Assembly: GCA_033220425.1 (NCBI GenBank) | Contig: CM065650.1 | Span: 1,612,001-1,676,000, forward strand | Length of the DNA: 64,000 nucleotides | Source: Lepraria neglecta | Taxonomy: Eukaryota > Ascomycota > Lecanoromycetes > Lecanorales > Stereocaulaceae | Reading direction: 5' to 3' | In this document: positions 1 to 9,871 of the stretch, one piece after another | Layout of the letters: every line of letters starts with the position of its first letter | Numbering within the stretch: position 1 is the first letter of the stretch | Notes under the pieces: model-generated | Database searches by the model: none | The model's input: the letters and a program-made list of their open reading frames with translations, nothing else | Told to the model about the DNA's origin: nothing | Position numbers and translations under genes: made by a program

Positions 1-1249
1 CTGTCACAATCGCGGCTATATGTACTTTCGCGCAGAGGTGGGAAGCTGTCGAGTTGAGGTTTAGTGTTAATTTAATGGGGACACCTAGGAAGTATTTGGG
101 ATATGGGCAGGTGTTTGCTACGACGCCCTGAGGCTGGATGTGGAGATGCTTGGAGAGGAAGATTGTTCCTGCGTCAGGGTGATTTTTCCCCCTCTTTTGC
201 TATTCGTGTTTATTGGAAACCTTGAGGGTTTGAGGCTGTCAGTGGTTTTGTATAAATAGTCCACCTGATCAGGAACATTTTGGTGCTTTTTGTATGAGCA
301 GTAGAATGGCTAAATGCACATGTGTGTAAGATCTCATTGCTGGCTCCCAGCTCCTTGTTTATGTACGTAACGACGCTCTGCCAAATCCTGTCTCTTAACC
401 TTTTCATCTCCATTCTCCCAGATTGTTTCATTTGGTAGCTCTAACATCCTGCAGAAGGATCCTCTCAAAAGTCAAGTATCCTCTCAACCAGCTCATGATG
501 CTCTTTATTAGTCTTCAAATGCTTCTCGTACAGTTCAGCATACACGATATCTGTCTTCTTAACGTGCTTCTCCAAAGCTATCTGGTTTTTAAAAGCACAC
601 TAGCAGGTAGAAACTTCCATTCATTTCATACTGCAACATCGGTCCACCTTCACTCCCCACTACTTTTGTAAATTGATCCTTGCGATCCTTGTTTTAGAGG
701 GCAGTATATGTTTTGAATTTGCTCGCTCTGGAGCGCGAGCTGGTGTTCGACAACGCATTCGCCTTACTTACAAGTAGTGAATCATAACAGCCCTGTCTTG
801 TACATGAGTCTCCAACAGTCGATGAGAATTTGATAATCATCGTCCACATTTGCCCCTGTCAGAATGGGGTTCAATTTTCTCAGCTGGTATGAACCACTGA
901 GCAAGATTTGTGTAGACTGAGGTTGCATTGCGCGTTAGGAAATTCTCCAAGGTCGCATTGACATGTCGTATAGCTTCCTTCAGAGCTGGTCCGAAGTAGC
1001 ATAATATTGGATCAAATGGAGGTTTTCAAGACTCTTCAAGAGAAGTTTTCAAGAAATCCCTGAAGCGTTTCTGTAAGACTATCCCGTCTTTCCACGTCTT
1101 TCGCTCCTCTCTCATGATCACACTCTTCGTTTGCTTCGCCAATAGGACATTAGAAACACCATATAAGCAGTGACTCGGAACGCTGTGAGATCTCGCATGA
1201 ATTGTTGAAGTCTGTCGCGATATCTTTGTAACAACTTTTCAGCCCCTCG
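1..1249. other. No gene seen
   Basis: Open frames here are short, lack recognisable domains and overlap on both strands. I see no splice-compatible chain of exons, no RNA gene and no clear repeat. It looks like decayed or intergenic DNA continuous with the relics to its right. Confidence 0.4.
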
Positions 1250-2720
1250 ACGATGAACTTAGCTATTAAGGATGACCATCTGCTGATGCGATTGAGCGAA
1301 GTTGAAGGTAGAAGATAGAGCAATGCTCCATCTCCAAATACTTGCGTAAAGGCAATTAGTTTCTCTCCCCTGTCTTTTTTCTATCCACACCCTTCTCTTG
1401 GAGTCCCATTGCGCGGAGCCGGACTCATATTCCTTTAGTGAATTGTACTTCGCTTCATTAGCTCGTCACAGGCCTTCTGAACATTCCCATCTCGTAGCAT
1501 TAGGCTCAAGATGTCATCTGGCCATACATATTCTTCTGACTTGGGCTTCTTCGTCTTTCCAAGGTGGTAGTATGAGGTCTTGAGTTGTCCCCTTAAATTC
1601 CAGCAGTGCGGAGCCTCTTTATGTCTCCCCTTCCTCGCGAGCTTCTACAAGACAACCCTCAACAGCTCAGTGTCTGGCTTCTGCTCCTCTTCGGGTCGGT
1701 GGCCTTGGACTCGCCTGACTTGCAATTCGCCTTGGATGCCATATTAGTACCCACCAAGATATCGAAGGGCCCGGAGTTGTGGATCAACAAAGGCAGGAAA
1801 GGTGTATCCCAGAAGTTTAAAAAAGCAAAGCGACTGTGCGCCTTCAGCCGTGTAATGATGTCGTGAGCCGTGCACTGTAGACCCATCAGCAGCGAGGTAT
1901 GTCAAATGCAACTCCATGGCAGTAGGATCTGTCTTGAAGTACTTGAGCCTCAGCCTCCAAGTCGCAGAGTTTGTGGTCCGCGGAATACGCATTCGAGCGA
2001 TCTCTCCGACTAATGAGTAACAGAGCAAGCTTCTTTGTTGGAGATTCGATAGAAATTTGGCATACGACACTTCTTTGGTGGAAGGAACCTCGCTAATTGC
2101 AACCGTAGAGTCGATTGATACTTCTCCCATTGAGAGACAAGCTGGAGGAGCTACTAGAATTGCTTGATCTAGCACAGAGCTCATGTAGAAATGATGCAAT
2201 TTTCTTGAGAAAGCTTGCTGTTATCTCGATGCCGCAGCTGGCGTCGAATTGCGCTATGAATTTGTCTTCGAGTTCTTGGAAGTCGCGAATGTAGGATATG
2301 GAGTGGGCGAAGAACAACTGTGCTCCTCAGTGAATTTAGATGTATTTCTGTTTTGTGCGTATCTGTCTATCATACGAAGCGATGGTTCCTCTTCCTTTGC
2401 GTCCAAGATGCTCCAGGTGTTGACGGCTGTAGACCCAGGGAGCCCGACTCACTCGACGAGAGAGGGCGTTCTTCCTGTCAAAGGAGGTATTGTCTGACAT
2501 GAGGAGCCGCAGGTGCCAAGGCCAGCGTGTCGCAAAACTCGGAGATGAAGTTCTGGACGTCATTCAACATGTTGTGCCGTGAGAATGTCCCTGATTTTCT
2601 GGCGATGATTGTCCCAGAAATCGTGCAAAGCATTCTCAACCTCGACTTTAATCAAGGCTTTGAAAAAAGGGATCAGAACCTTGAAATATATTTATCTAGC
2701 CCCTCTTGATGTAAAGCCCA
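1250..2720 (-). pseudogene. Decayed unrecognised gene
   Basis: The minus strand carries a chain of protein-like segments in different frames. One near 2.58-2.67 kb includes VEVENALHDFWDNHRQKI. Another near 2.2-2.3 kb includes FQELEDKFIAQFDASCGIEI. The longest, 2199 down to 1744, includes the stretches MELHLTYLAADGSTVHG and CFFKLLGYTFPAFVDPQLR. It runs on in the same frame through stops (TAA near 1744, TAG near 1650) with text such as EEYVWPDDILSLMLR. The segments lie in order but are joined by stops and frame changes and not by plausible introns. I do not recognise the family. The extent is approximate. It may be one decayed gene or two neighbours. Confidence 0.35.
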
Positions 2721-3108
2721 AAGGTTGTGTTGGGTTAGTTGTAATTTCTCAAGATTGTATCACTCCCCCCGGCAGAGGCTCATGCTAATTATCGAATAAC
2801 TGCGCCGTAACGTATGGGCTCGTTGTCTGATACTGAAAAATACACATCATCATCGTCTGTATCGAAACTTCCTACACATCAGCAGTGAACAGCACCATAG
2901 TAGCTTCATCATGATTTTCCTCCAGGTATTGACCCTCACCCTCTTCTCCACAATTTTTCAATATCCTCTCCCTCTTCACCGTTCTCGTACTCATCATGCT
3001 AGCCATCATCCGACTCCGTCATCTGGTCGGCTCTCTTCATTGATATCTCGTGGAATACAACTACCAGGCATTGTCGACCTTTAAGGTGTCGCGCTTCGCG
3101 GTGTCGGA

Positions 3109-3844
3109 TCACGATGGTATCAATAGCTTTCCAAAGACGGTTTTGCGCCCAATTTTCGGTGCAGCAGTCTCAAGAGGCGTACTCTGACTGTCAAGCTGAC
3201 GTTGCAATTGCCGCTCTCGAGAGCATAAACTCCGCGTTGCAGAGCGATCGGTGAGATTATTGATAGCCTCTTGACGCTCATGTACTGCCTTGAGGTTGTC
3301 GATTTGTTGCTTCATCGTTGCGTTTGATGTCTCGGGGGGTCCACTTGTGCATCTCGATCTGCTTCAGTATTTCAACGGCGGAGGGGCAAGGCGGACGAGC
3401 GGATAATTTGTGGTAGTTTGCGTAGCGGTCGCGGAAGTGCCGATGAAATCGGCTTCATCATAGGAGGGATTGAGCTCGTTTTCTGTAGTGGCTTGCACAA
3501 GGGTCGCGAAAACATCAAGGAAGTCGACCATTTCGAAACCGGTATGAGGTTGGATGGCTAAAGTATGGTAGTCAGTAGGTGATGTAGCCAAAATCTGCAC
3601 TGTATCCAATGGTGTCTTCGCTATGACACTCCTTCGAGCATTTGCTGTGGGCCAGCTATTTTTCCGATGGAAGGTACATCGAGTCGGACGACCTCACTCT
3701 CTGGCTGACCTCGTTGACGGAAGTCGTGACGATACATTGGGGTGAAGTCGCTTGGGTCCGGTACAGCTCCTCAAACTTGTAGATCTCTTGCTGTGCGAGA
3801 CTGCAGTCAGTCGGTTCCGGAGTATTGACCGCACAGCAAATCAT
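3109..3844 (-). pseudogene. Decayed unrecognised gene with coiled-coil tail
   Basis: Three minus-strand segments follow one another. 3844-3656 is open (contains EIYKFEELYRTQATSPQ). 3609-3364 contains FEMVDFLDVFATLVQATTEN. 3315-3109 is a glutamine- and arginine-rich, probably helical stretch (MKQQIDNLKAVHERQEAINN). The last two are in one frame, separated only by a TGA near 3366. No start or splice sites link the whole convincingly, and no family is recognised. It could be a real gene with introns I failed to place, but an internal stop at a non-intron position favours decay. Confidence 0.35.
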
Positions 3845-4682
3845 TCGATTAGGTATTGATGTTGGGGTCGGCTTTGATAGGCATTCAGATTAGTATATCG
3901 AAGATGAGCTCCGCTGGGAGTTTTAATGTCACAGTGATCTTATGGATAGCGATGACGGTGGTCCGAAGGGTATGCTAGACCTTTCTCAAGCATATCGAAC
4001 AGTAAGAGTGGTTCCGCTTGGTGTTCGTTTTTCTCGACGAGGTTTCCTCCTGGGCCGAAACAATGAAACCATGTTTGAACAGCCTCCAAAAATCACTCAA
4101 GCACATCACCTGTGCGCTGTGAGCATAGCAATCAACTGTTTCCTCACTTAGCTATGTGTCTGGTTTATCATAAGGCTGCACGCCGAGGTATTGAGGCTGC
4201 TCTGCTTCGACCATGTCTCGTTTATCCGGATCCATAGTGTTGCAATGTGGCAATAGGCTGGGAAGGATGTCTAGCTAATGGGGGCCCCCATATATGGCCA
4301 AAACAGACAAAGAACGGCTAGCAACAGGCTTCTGGAATCGCATACAAAGCAATCAAGCAACGGATTGCAACATTCTGCTTCGGAGCACACTTCCTGCCAG
4401 TAGGCAAGCTCCAGCAGCAACGAGTTGACGAATTGCATGGAAGTGACCTGTGAAGGTGTGCAAAAGGGCGAGTCGCCAAAAGATATCCTAAGACCAGTCA
4501 ATTGAAGTCTTAATACATATTCAAAGACTTCCAGCAGGTGATCAAGGCGGATGTAGATACTATGGAGGAAACTCACAATACCATTGAAATTAGATACAAT
4601 GCATCTTAAACCTGAGTACATCCACCCTCCACTCGCGTAGCAACCCCCCAAACCAAAATCCTCCTCCTAGTTTCACCTCCAA
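3845..4682. other. Intergenic, upstream of JIP5
   Basis: No supported gene. A 126-codon minus-strand frame at 4271-4651 ends 31 bp before the JIP5 start but has no recognisable domain. The last bases before 4683 are pyrimidine-rich (CCTCCTCCTAG), as is common just upstream of fungal starts. Confidence 0.4.
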
Positions 4683-6004
4683 ATGTTCGACACAATCTGC
4701 ACCTACCCACTAACATCCGATCTCTTCGCCCAATGCATTCACCCATCCTCCCCCCTTCTAGCTCTTGGCCTCGCCTCCGGCCACGTACAGATCCAGCGTC
4801 TGCCGCCAGCAGACGCTAATGCTGCCAGCGCTCCAGAAGCCGGCCACAGCACGATTGAAACAGCATGGCGGACGCGTCGACACAAGGGAAGCTGTCGTAG
4901 TCTCTGCTTTAGCCATGATGGCGAGATTTTGTTTTCAGCTGGCACGGATGGACTTGTGAAAGCTGCGAGGACGGAGACGGGGAAGGTGGAGAGTAAAATT
5001 GGTGTGCCTTTGCATAAGTACAAACCCCTTCAACCGCCGCCCTCTATTCTGCCATTGACATCTACTGATGTTATGTCCGTTCAATCAGCTCAGAAACCGA
5101 CCCAACATCAGTCATCCACGCCCTCTCACCACAAACCCTCCTCCTAGCCACCGACTCCTCCGCTCTCCACCTCTACGACCTCCGCACCAATCCCAAAACC
5201 ACCGCTACACACATCTCCGCCAAGCCAGGTCAAACATACCACCCCCACGACGACTACTTATCATCCATCACCCCCCTCCCACCCACCGATGCCTCAACCA
5301 GCGGCTTTCCCAAGCAATGGATCAGTACAGGCGGCACCACCGTAGCCGTCACAGATCTACGGCGCAGCGTACTAGTTAAGAGCGAAGACCAAGGCGAGGA
5401 ACTACTCAGCTCTACAGCTGTTGGGGGTAAAGTTGTGGTGGGTGGGGAGAAAGGCGTGCTAAGGATGTGGGAAGCCGGAGTTTGGGATGATAATGAGGAG
5501 ACGATTGTCGTAGGGAAGGGAGCTAGTGCGGATGTTCTGGCTGCGGGGCCGGAGGGCATGGTGGGTGTGGGGATGGATGATGGGTTTGTGAGGTTCGTGG
5601 CGATGGGGGCTTCGGTGGGAAAGAAGAAGGGGAGAGCAAGGGTTGTGGGGGAGGTTAGGCATGATGAGGTTGAGGGGGTTGTGGGATTGGGGTGGGAGAT
5701 AGGGGGGCGGTTGATTAGTGGGGGTGGGAGTGTGGTGAAGGTTTGGGAGGAGAGTTTGGGGGGCGGGGAGGGGAGTGAGGGGAGTGAGGGGAGTGAGGAG
5801 GAGGAGGATGAGGGAGAGGAGGGGGTGGGAAGTAGGAAGAGGGTTAATGGGTTTGGGAGTGGGAATGGGGACGATAGCGAGGAGGGCGAAGATGAGAGCA
5901 GCAAGGAAGAGGAGAAGCCGAGGAGAAAGAAGAAGAGGAAGAAGAACAAAGGGAAAGGGCGGGATGGTGTGCAGCATGTCCTGGCTTTCAAAGGCATGGA
6001 CTAA
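4683..6004 (+). CDS. JIP5: JIP5: WD-repeat ribosome biogenesis protein
   Basis: Two exons, 4683-5017 and 5089-6004, with a 71-bp intron (GTACAA..TCAG), give 416 residues. The start [17 protein letters not shown], the WD-like blocks ([53 protein letters not shown]), the acidic/lysine-rich tail (about residues 335-400) and the end [10 protein letters not shown] are all characteristic of fungal JIP5, the WDR55 relative. Family knowledge: JIP5 is nucleolar/nuclear and acts in 60S rRNA maturation. The tail holds a short GSE tandem repeat encoded by GGGAGTGAG units. A second acceptor 5 bp downstream (5093) breaks the frame, so 5088 is preferred. The second half is strikingly purine-rich on this strand, which creates long false frames on the other strand. 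Confidence 0.92.
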
Positions 6005-6221
6005 AACAGGAGCTCAATGATGTAGCAAAGTTGGCTTCTGGCTACCACCCGATCCTCGCTGAAAGTCTAGCATCCATTCTGCAATATCTCCATTAAAGGC
6101 ACCCAGACCGCTCCGATTCTACCATCAAGTCAGACCACTACTATACTTGGCTGTCTACTTGGCTGTCTTCTTGGCGAGCTTACACTTATACCAATATCCA
6201 TTTTGCTGCTTCGATGTCTGC

Positions 6222-6464
6222 CTAAAGAGTCGGGGCAAGCAAGACCGCCGCACAAGCCGCCTGACATGTCCCAAATCCAGTATTACAGGCCAAAACTGCA
6301 GGAGCAGCCCCAATACCCGCAGTAGCGCCCCAGACAGCTCCAGCAGCTCCATAGCAAGCCATGACGACAGCTGAGCAACCGGCTTGACAGATTCCGTAGG
6401 CAGCAGGGCCAGCGAAGGCCGAAGAGGTAAGGGTTGCGGCTGTGAAGAGAGTGGTGAGACGCAT
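6222..6464 (-). CDS. Small secreted six-cysteine protein
   Basis: A single-exon protein of 80 residues. Residues 1-18 form a textbook signal peptide ending SSAFA, followed by a 62-residue Gly/Ala-rich mature chain with six cysteines (ICQAGC, MACYGAAGAVWG, VLACN, GTCQAACA). I recognise this Cys spacing from a family of short ascomycete proteins often labelled zygote-specific or Zys-like; that label is from memory and no function is established. The start context is CACCATGC and the stop follows APTL. It is convergent with JIP5. A TATAAA lies about 115 bp upstream. Six cysteines could form three disulfides. It could be an extracellular or effector-like peptide, which is inference only. Confidence 0.78.
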   Translation of the reverse strand: MRLTTLFTAATLTSSAFAGPAAYGICQAGCSAVVMACYGAAGAVWGATAGIGAAPAVLACNTGFGTCQAACAAVLLAPTL

Positions 6465-6577
6465 GGTGGTGAGTTGTGAGTCTTTCGAATTGGGAGGTGA
6501 GATTGGATATTGTGGCTTCTTGAGTAGGGAGATGGTGATGAAGTCGGGGAAGGAGGGGTCTTGCGGGGGAGCACGTC

Positions 6578-6583
6578 TTTATA
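6578..6583 (-). promoter_or_regulatory. Candidate TATA box of the secreted-protein gene
   Basis: TATAAA on the minus strand about 115 bp upstream of the ATG at 6464. Its position and sequence suit a core promoter, but fungal TATA use is variable and no transcript start is known. Confidence 0.3.
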
Positions 6584-6865
6584 ATGTCAATCCTTAAGAC
6601 GTGCATGAGGGGTTCAAGAACCAAGAAGCTCATTCGCAGGATATTCACGGCTCGTCCAGAAACTTCCGTATCAATCAAGTGACACTGCAACTTCAGACTG
6701 AAGAAAAAGGGAATTCATAAAACAATACAAACAAAGACAAGTCTTCGACATCATAATCCACCAGTTTTCTAAGTCTTTGGAAGCTCGTTGATTCGGCGAG
6801 AGCCTATGATCTCTGTTACGCATCAGAATAGGATGTGGTCATGAATCGGCTCAGAAAAAACACCG

Positions 6866-7375
6866 CTTGGGTGCATTTTATCCGGGTCATTTCCAGTAAA
6901 TCCGTTAATCGACTGGTCTTGGGACCAGGGATTTTCTATCTGAGACTCGCCCTTTTGCACACTTTATCGGGTCGTTCCCAGTCCAATTTTGCCTATTGGT
7001 TGCTCTTGAGAAAAGCCCTTTGGCACCAAATCTGTTCCCGAGAACTGTCTTCAAGCACATTTTTGGGATCATCTACCATCCAAACAGTCAACTCAGCGCT
7101 CTTGACGCAAGTGTTTTGGCAGAAACTCTGCTCCAAGCCAGCCTATGGTGCGCTATCCTACGCTCGGGAGACTCTATGTTCTGGATCATTTCTGACTCCG
7201 AAATCTGCAGGTGAGTGCAATTTCCTTGACGATCATCGCGGTAATCCATCAATTCACTGCTCTTGAGGCCAACATTTTGGCACAAATACAACTCGAAGGC
7301 AGCATCGAGTGCCTTGCTTCCCACCCTTGAAAGTCATCGTTTAGCACACTTACTTGGATCATGACCAGCCAATCC
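6866..7375. repeat. Degenerate interspersed/tandem repeat block
   Basis: Two diverged motifs recur through this gene-free stretch. One resembles TTTTGGCANNAAATCTGCTCC (near 6954, 7019, 7115 and 7276). The other resembles GGATCATNNCCAGNNAATC followed by CTGCTCTTG (near 6882, 6969, 7064, 7182, 7227 and 7354). Spacing is irregular, roughly 45-95 bp. The first motif also occurs in the tandem array at 33.4-33.85 kb. The rest of 6584-7737 holds no gene I can support. Confidence 0.45.
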
Positions 7376-7737
7376 ACTGCTCCTATTTACCTCTAATCTG
7401 GATACCTATAAGGATATTTCCTATACAGATAGGTGGAATCCCGCGCTATGCTCCCTCGAATGGTAAACCTCATGGGCCAGTATCCATGAGTAATTGCCAA
7501 AAAGCAAGCATAGCAGACTAAAAGTTTGCCTTTTACAGCTCAAGATACACCAAATTTTCTACATTTACCGCTCTGCTAACCCTTCTCAGACACCATTTGC
7601 AGGATGAAATCCATTTGTAAATGCCAAGTATGTTGGGCTATGTGTAATCAACACTATGCTATGATCTTGGTAAACATACACAAGCACACTGCTACACGAG
7701 GACCATCTCCTCCATTCTCCACCACTACTAGAAGTTA

Positions 7738-7797
7738 TCCCGGCCCGACGACACCTCCGGCTCAGCGACACCCTACACGAAAAAATCATCAAATTTT
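7738..7797. repeat. Left terminal inverted repeat
   Basis: Pairs with 9810-9866. It holds two copies of a CGACACC-like box (CCGACGACACC and CAGCGACACC), 18 bp apart, matching two such boxes in the right end. Doubled boxes inside a terminal repeat are what a transposase would be expected to bind. Confidence 0.75.
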
Positions 7798-7802
7798 CAA
7801 TC

Positions 7803-9709
7803 ATGGATTGCTCTACCCACAACGCTCGTATTGATCTCGCAGTCGCTGATTTGCATCAGCAAGAGAAGCCTAATTTCAAGGCTACCGCTAGAAAACATGC
7901 CGTTAACAATACGACCTTGAAACGCCGATACCAACGCCGACAGCTGTCCAAGTAAGCTGCTTCTTCCGAATATCGCTAATGCCTTACTTTCGCTCAAGAA
8001 GAGACCTTGATAGGCTTAATCAATAGCCTAACCGATCGTGGAATACCTCCTACCAGCCAAATTGTACGCAATTTAGCATAAGAGATGATTGGCCGGCCGG
8101 TAGGGAAGAACTGGACTGGCGATTTTGTCAAGCGCTACAAAACTAGGCTCAGAAGCCTCTATCTACGAAATATCGATAGCCAGCGAATAAAAGCAGAGTA
8201 TACGCCTTTATTCAAGTAATTCTATGACTTGGTAACTCTTCTGAAGCGTTGGTTAGTTAGATTGCTAATATTCAATACAGCTAATCGCCGCTGTCGAGAA
8301 ATATAATATTACCGGCGATAACATCTATAACTGGGATGAAAAAGGATTCGTGATTGGCCAAGCAGGTGCTACACAGCGTATAATAAGCAGGGAAGCCCTT
8401 GAAAACGGCCGTATTACATATGCAAGTCAAGATGGAAGCAGAGAATTCATTAGCTTGCTTGTATGTATTAACGCTACAGGAGCTACTCTCCCTCCATCAC
8501 TCATCTACAAAGGTGAATCTATACTGCAAGATACATGGCTAGAGGACTGGCTACCTAAAGATACAGCCCATTTCGTAGTCTTATCAAACGGATGGAGTTA
8601 TAATGCTTTAGGTCTTCATTGGCTAGAAGCAATATTTCACTATTATATAAGCAAAAGAGCCGGAAGAGGACGTCGTTTATTGATTATCGATAGACATAGC
8701 AGTCATATCAACCTGAAGTTTATCGATCTATGTGATAAACTACGTATTCTCGTGTTGGTTTTACCTCCACATTCAACGTATCGTTTATAACCTCTTGATG
8801 TATCCCTTTTTGCGCCTTTAGCGTCTTATTATACTAAGGGTCTCAATGAATTAATAATAAATAGTCTAGCTATGGTCTCTATGTCGAAAAGAGCCTTTTG
8901 GAGCGTCTTCTGGCCTGCTTGGCAGAAGGTATTTACACCTGTAAATATCGCTTCCGGCTTCGAAAAAACTGGCATTTAGCCCTATAATCCAGCGATAACT
9001 CTAGATAAAATCACCAAGCCGACTCCGACCGAAGCCCCTTCAATAGTAAAGATACCAATGATATGTCGTACTGTCCGCCGAGTCTAACGACAATACTATA
9101 ATTAACCGAATTTACCTTTGCTTAAGAAGCTTTTTCGAGCGAATAAACGCCTTACTTCTCAGCACTTAGTAGACTAATATATCATTAAAGGCTTAACAGT
9201 ATCCCTTAGGAATGAAAAGAAGAAGAGACAACGTGGTAAACGCCTTAATCTACTTGGTGAAGAAGATTCTAGGCCTCAATTCTTTAGCCCACAGCGAGTA
9301 TAAGCTACCTATTAATTTCAAGCTATAAAAGACGCTGAAGAAGTACTACGACAGCAGCAAGCCCTTGATAAAAAAGCTTTAGCAGCTACCAGAAAGGCTC
9401 AAAAAGAGGAGGATAAGCTATATAGGGCAATACTCGCTACCAAAAGACGTTAACTCGCTGCAGAAGCGTTAGCCCAGAAAGCTGCAGATAAGCAAGCTTA
9501 AAAAGAGCTAAGAGAAGCAGCAAAACACTATAGCGCAGGGTAACTAAGCTTAAACAAGCAATCTACAAAGCTTCTAAAAGCTTAAAAGACTCTTAAGAAG
9601 CAAGTAAAAGGGTCTAGTCATACTATCGTCGTATTGCAAGTCGAGGAGGTGATTTTAGCTATATCTCGTGGAAGGAAGGTTCAACGCCCACGGCGCTTTG
9701 ATATATGAG
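7803..9709 (+). pseudogene. Transposase (HTH plus DDE_1), RIP-damaged
   Basis: The frame opens at ATG 7803 (MDCSTHNARIDLAVADL), giving an N-terminal helix-turn-helix region. Next come a CENP-B-like segment (TNRG-type, here LTDRGIPPTSQIVRNLA), a roughly 53-bp intron near 8232-8280, and the DDE_1 catalytic domain. The three acidic landmarks are visible: YNWDEKGF, IDRHSSHIN (usually DGHxSH, so Gly is now Arg) and PLDVSLFAPL. A long lysine/glutamine-rich tail ends RPRRFDI and TGA. More than ten in-frame stops occur. Nearly all sit where a Gln (CAA/CAG) or Trp (TGG) is expected, for example before PLDV and in TGI*PYNP, which is the RIP pattern. The longest surviving piece is 8350-8790. Confidence 0.85.
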
Positions 9710-9809
9710 GATTCTGGGCTCAATCATTGTATATACACCTTCTATCTACTACATATTTAATTCTAAACTCACCAATCGTTGCGGTTGTTGATTGGTGACG
9801 AATATGGTA

Positions 9810-9866
9810 TTTTAATGATTTCGTCAAAAGGGTGTCGCCGGGCCGGGGGTGTCGCCGAGCAGGGAT
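9810..9866. repeat. Right terminal inverted repeat
   Basis: Reverse complement of the left end with scattered mismatches. It carries two GGTGTCGCC boxes (near 9831 and 9849). After it, TTACG leads directly into the minus-strand stop codon at 9872-9874. Confidence 0.75.
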
Positions 9867-9871
9867 TACGT

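Larger units (their letters stand above)
7738..9866 (+). mobile_element. pogo/Fot1-type DNA transposon, inactive
   Basis: A 2.1-kb element bounded by imperfect inverted repeats of about 55-60 bp (left from TCCCGGCCCGACGACACC; right, read inward, ATCCCTGCTCGGCGACACC). A TA dinucleotide flanks each end, as expected for Tc1/mariner/pogo insertion; the exact boundary is uncertain by 1-2 bp because the ends differ. It encloses one transposase reading frame with one small intron. Numerous internal stops make it non-autonomous. The right edge lies about 5 bp from the stop codon of the neighbouring zinc-finger gene. Confidence 0.85.

Noticed and set aside
4271-4651. 126-codon minus-strand frame divergent from JIP5
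   Set aside because: No domain, biased toward hydrophobic and Cys residues without pattern, and it crowds the JIP5 promoter.
5254-5997. Long minus-strand frames (247 and 172 codons) opposite JIP5
   Set aside because: They are the shadow of the purine-rich JIP5 coding strand and consist of Ser/Pro/Leu runs.
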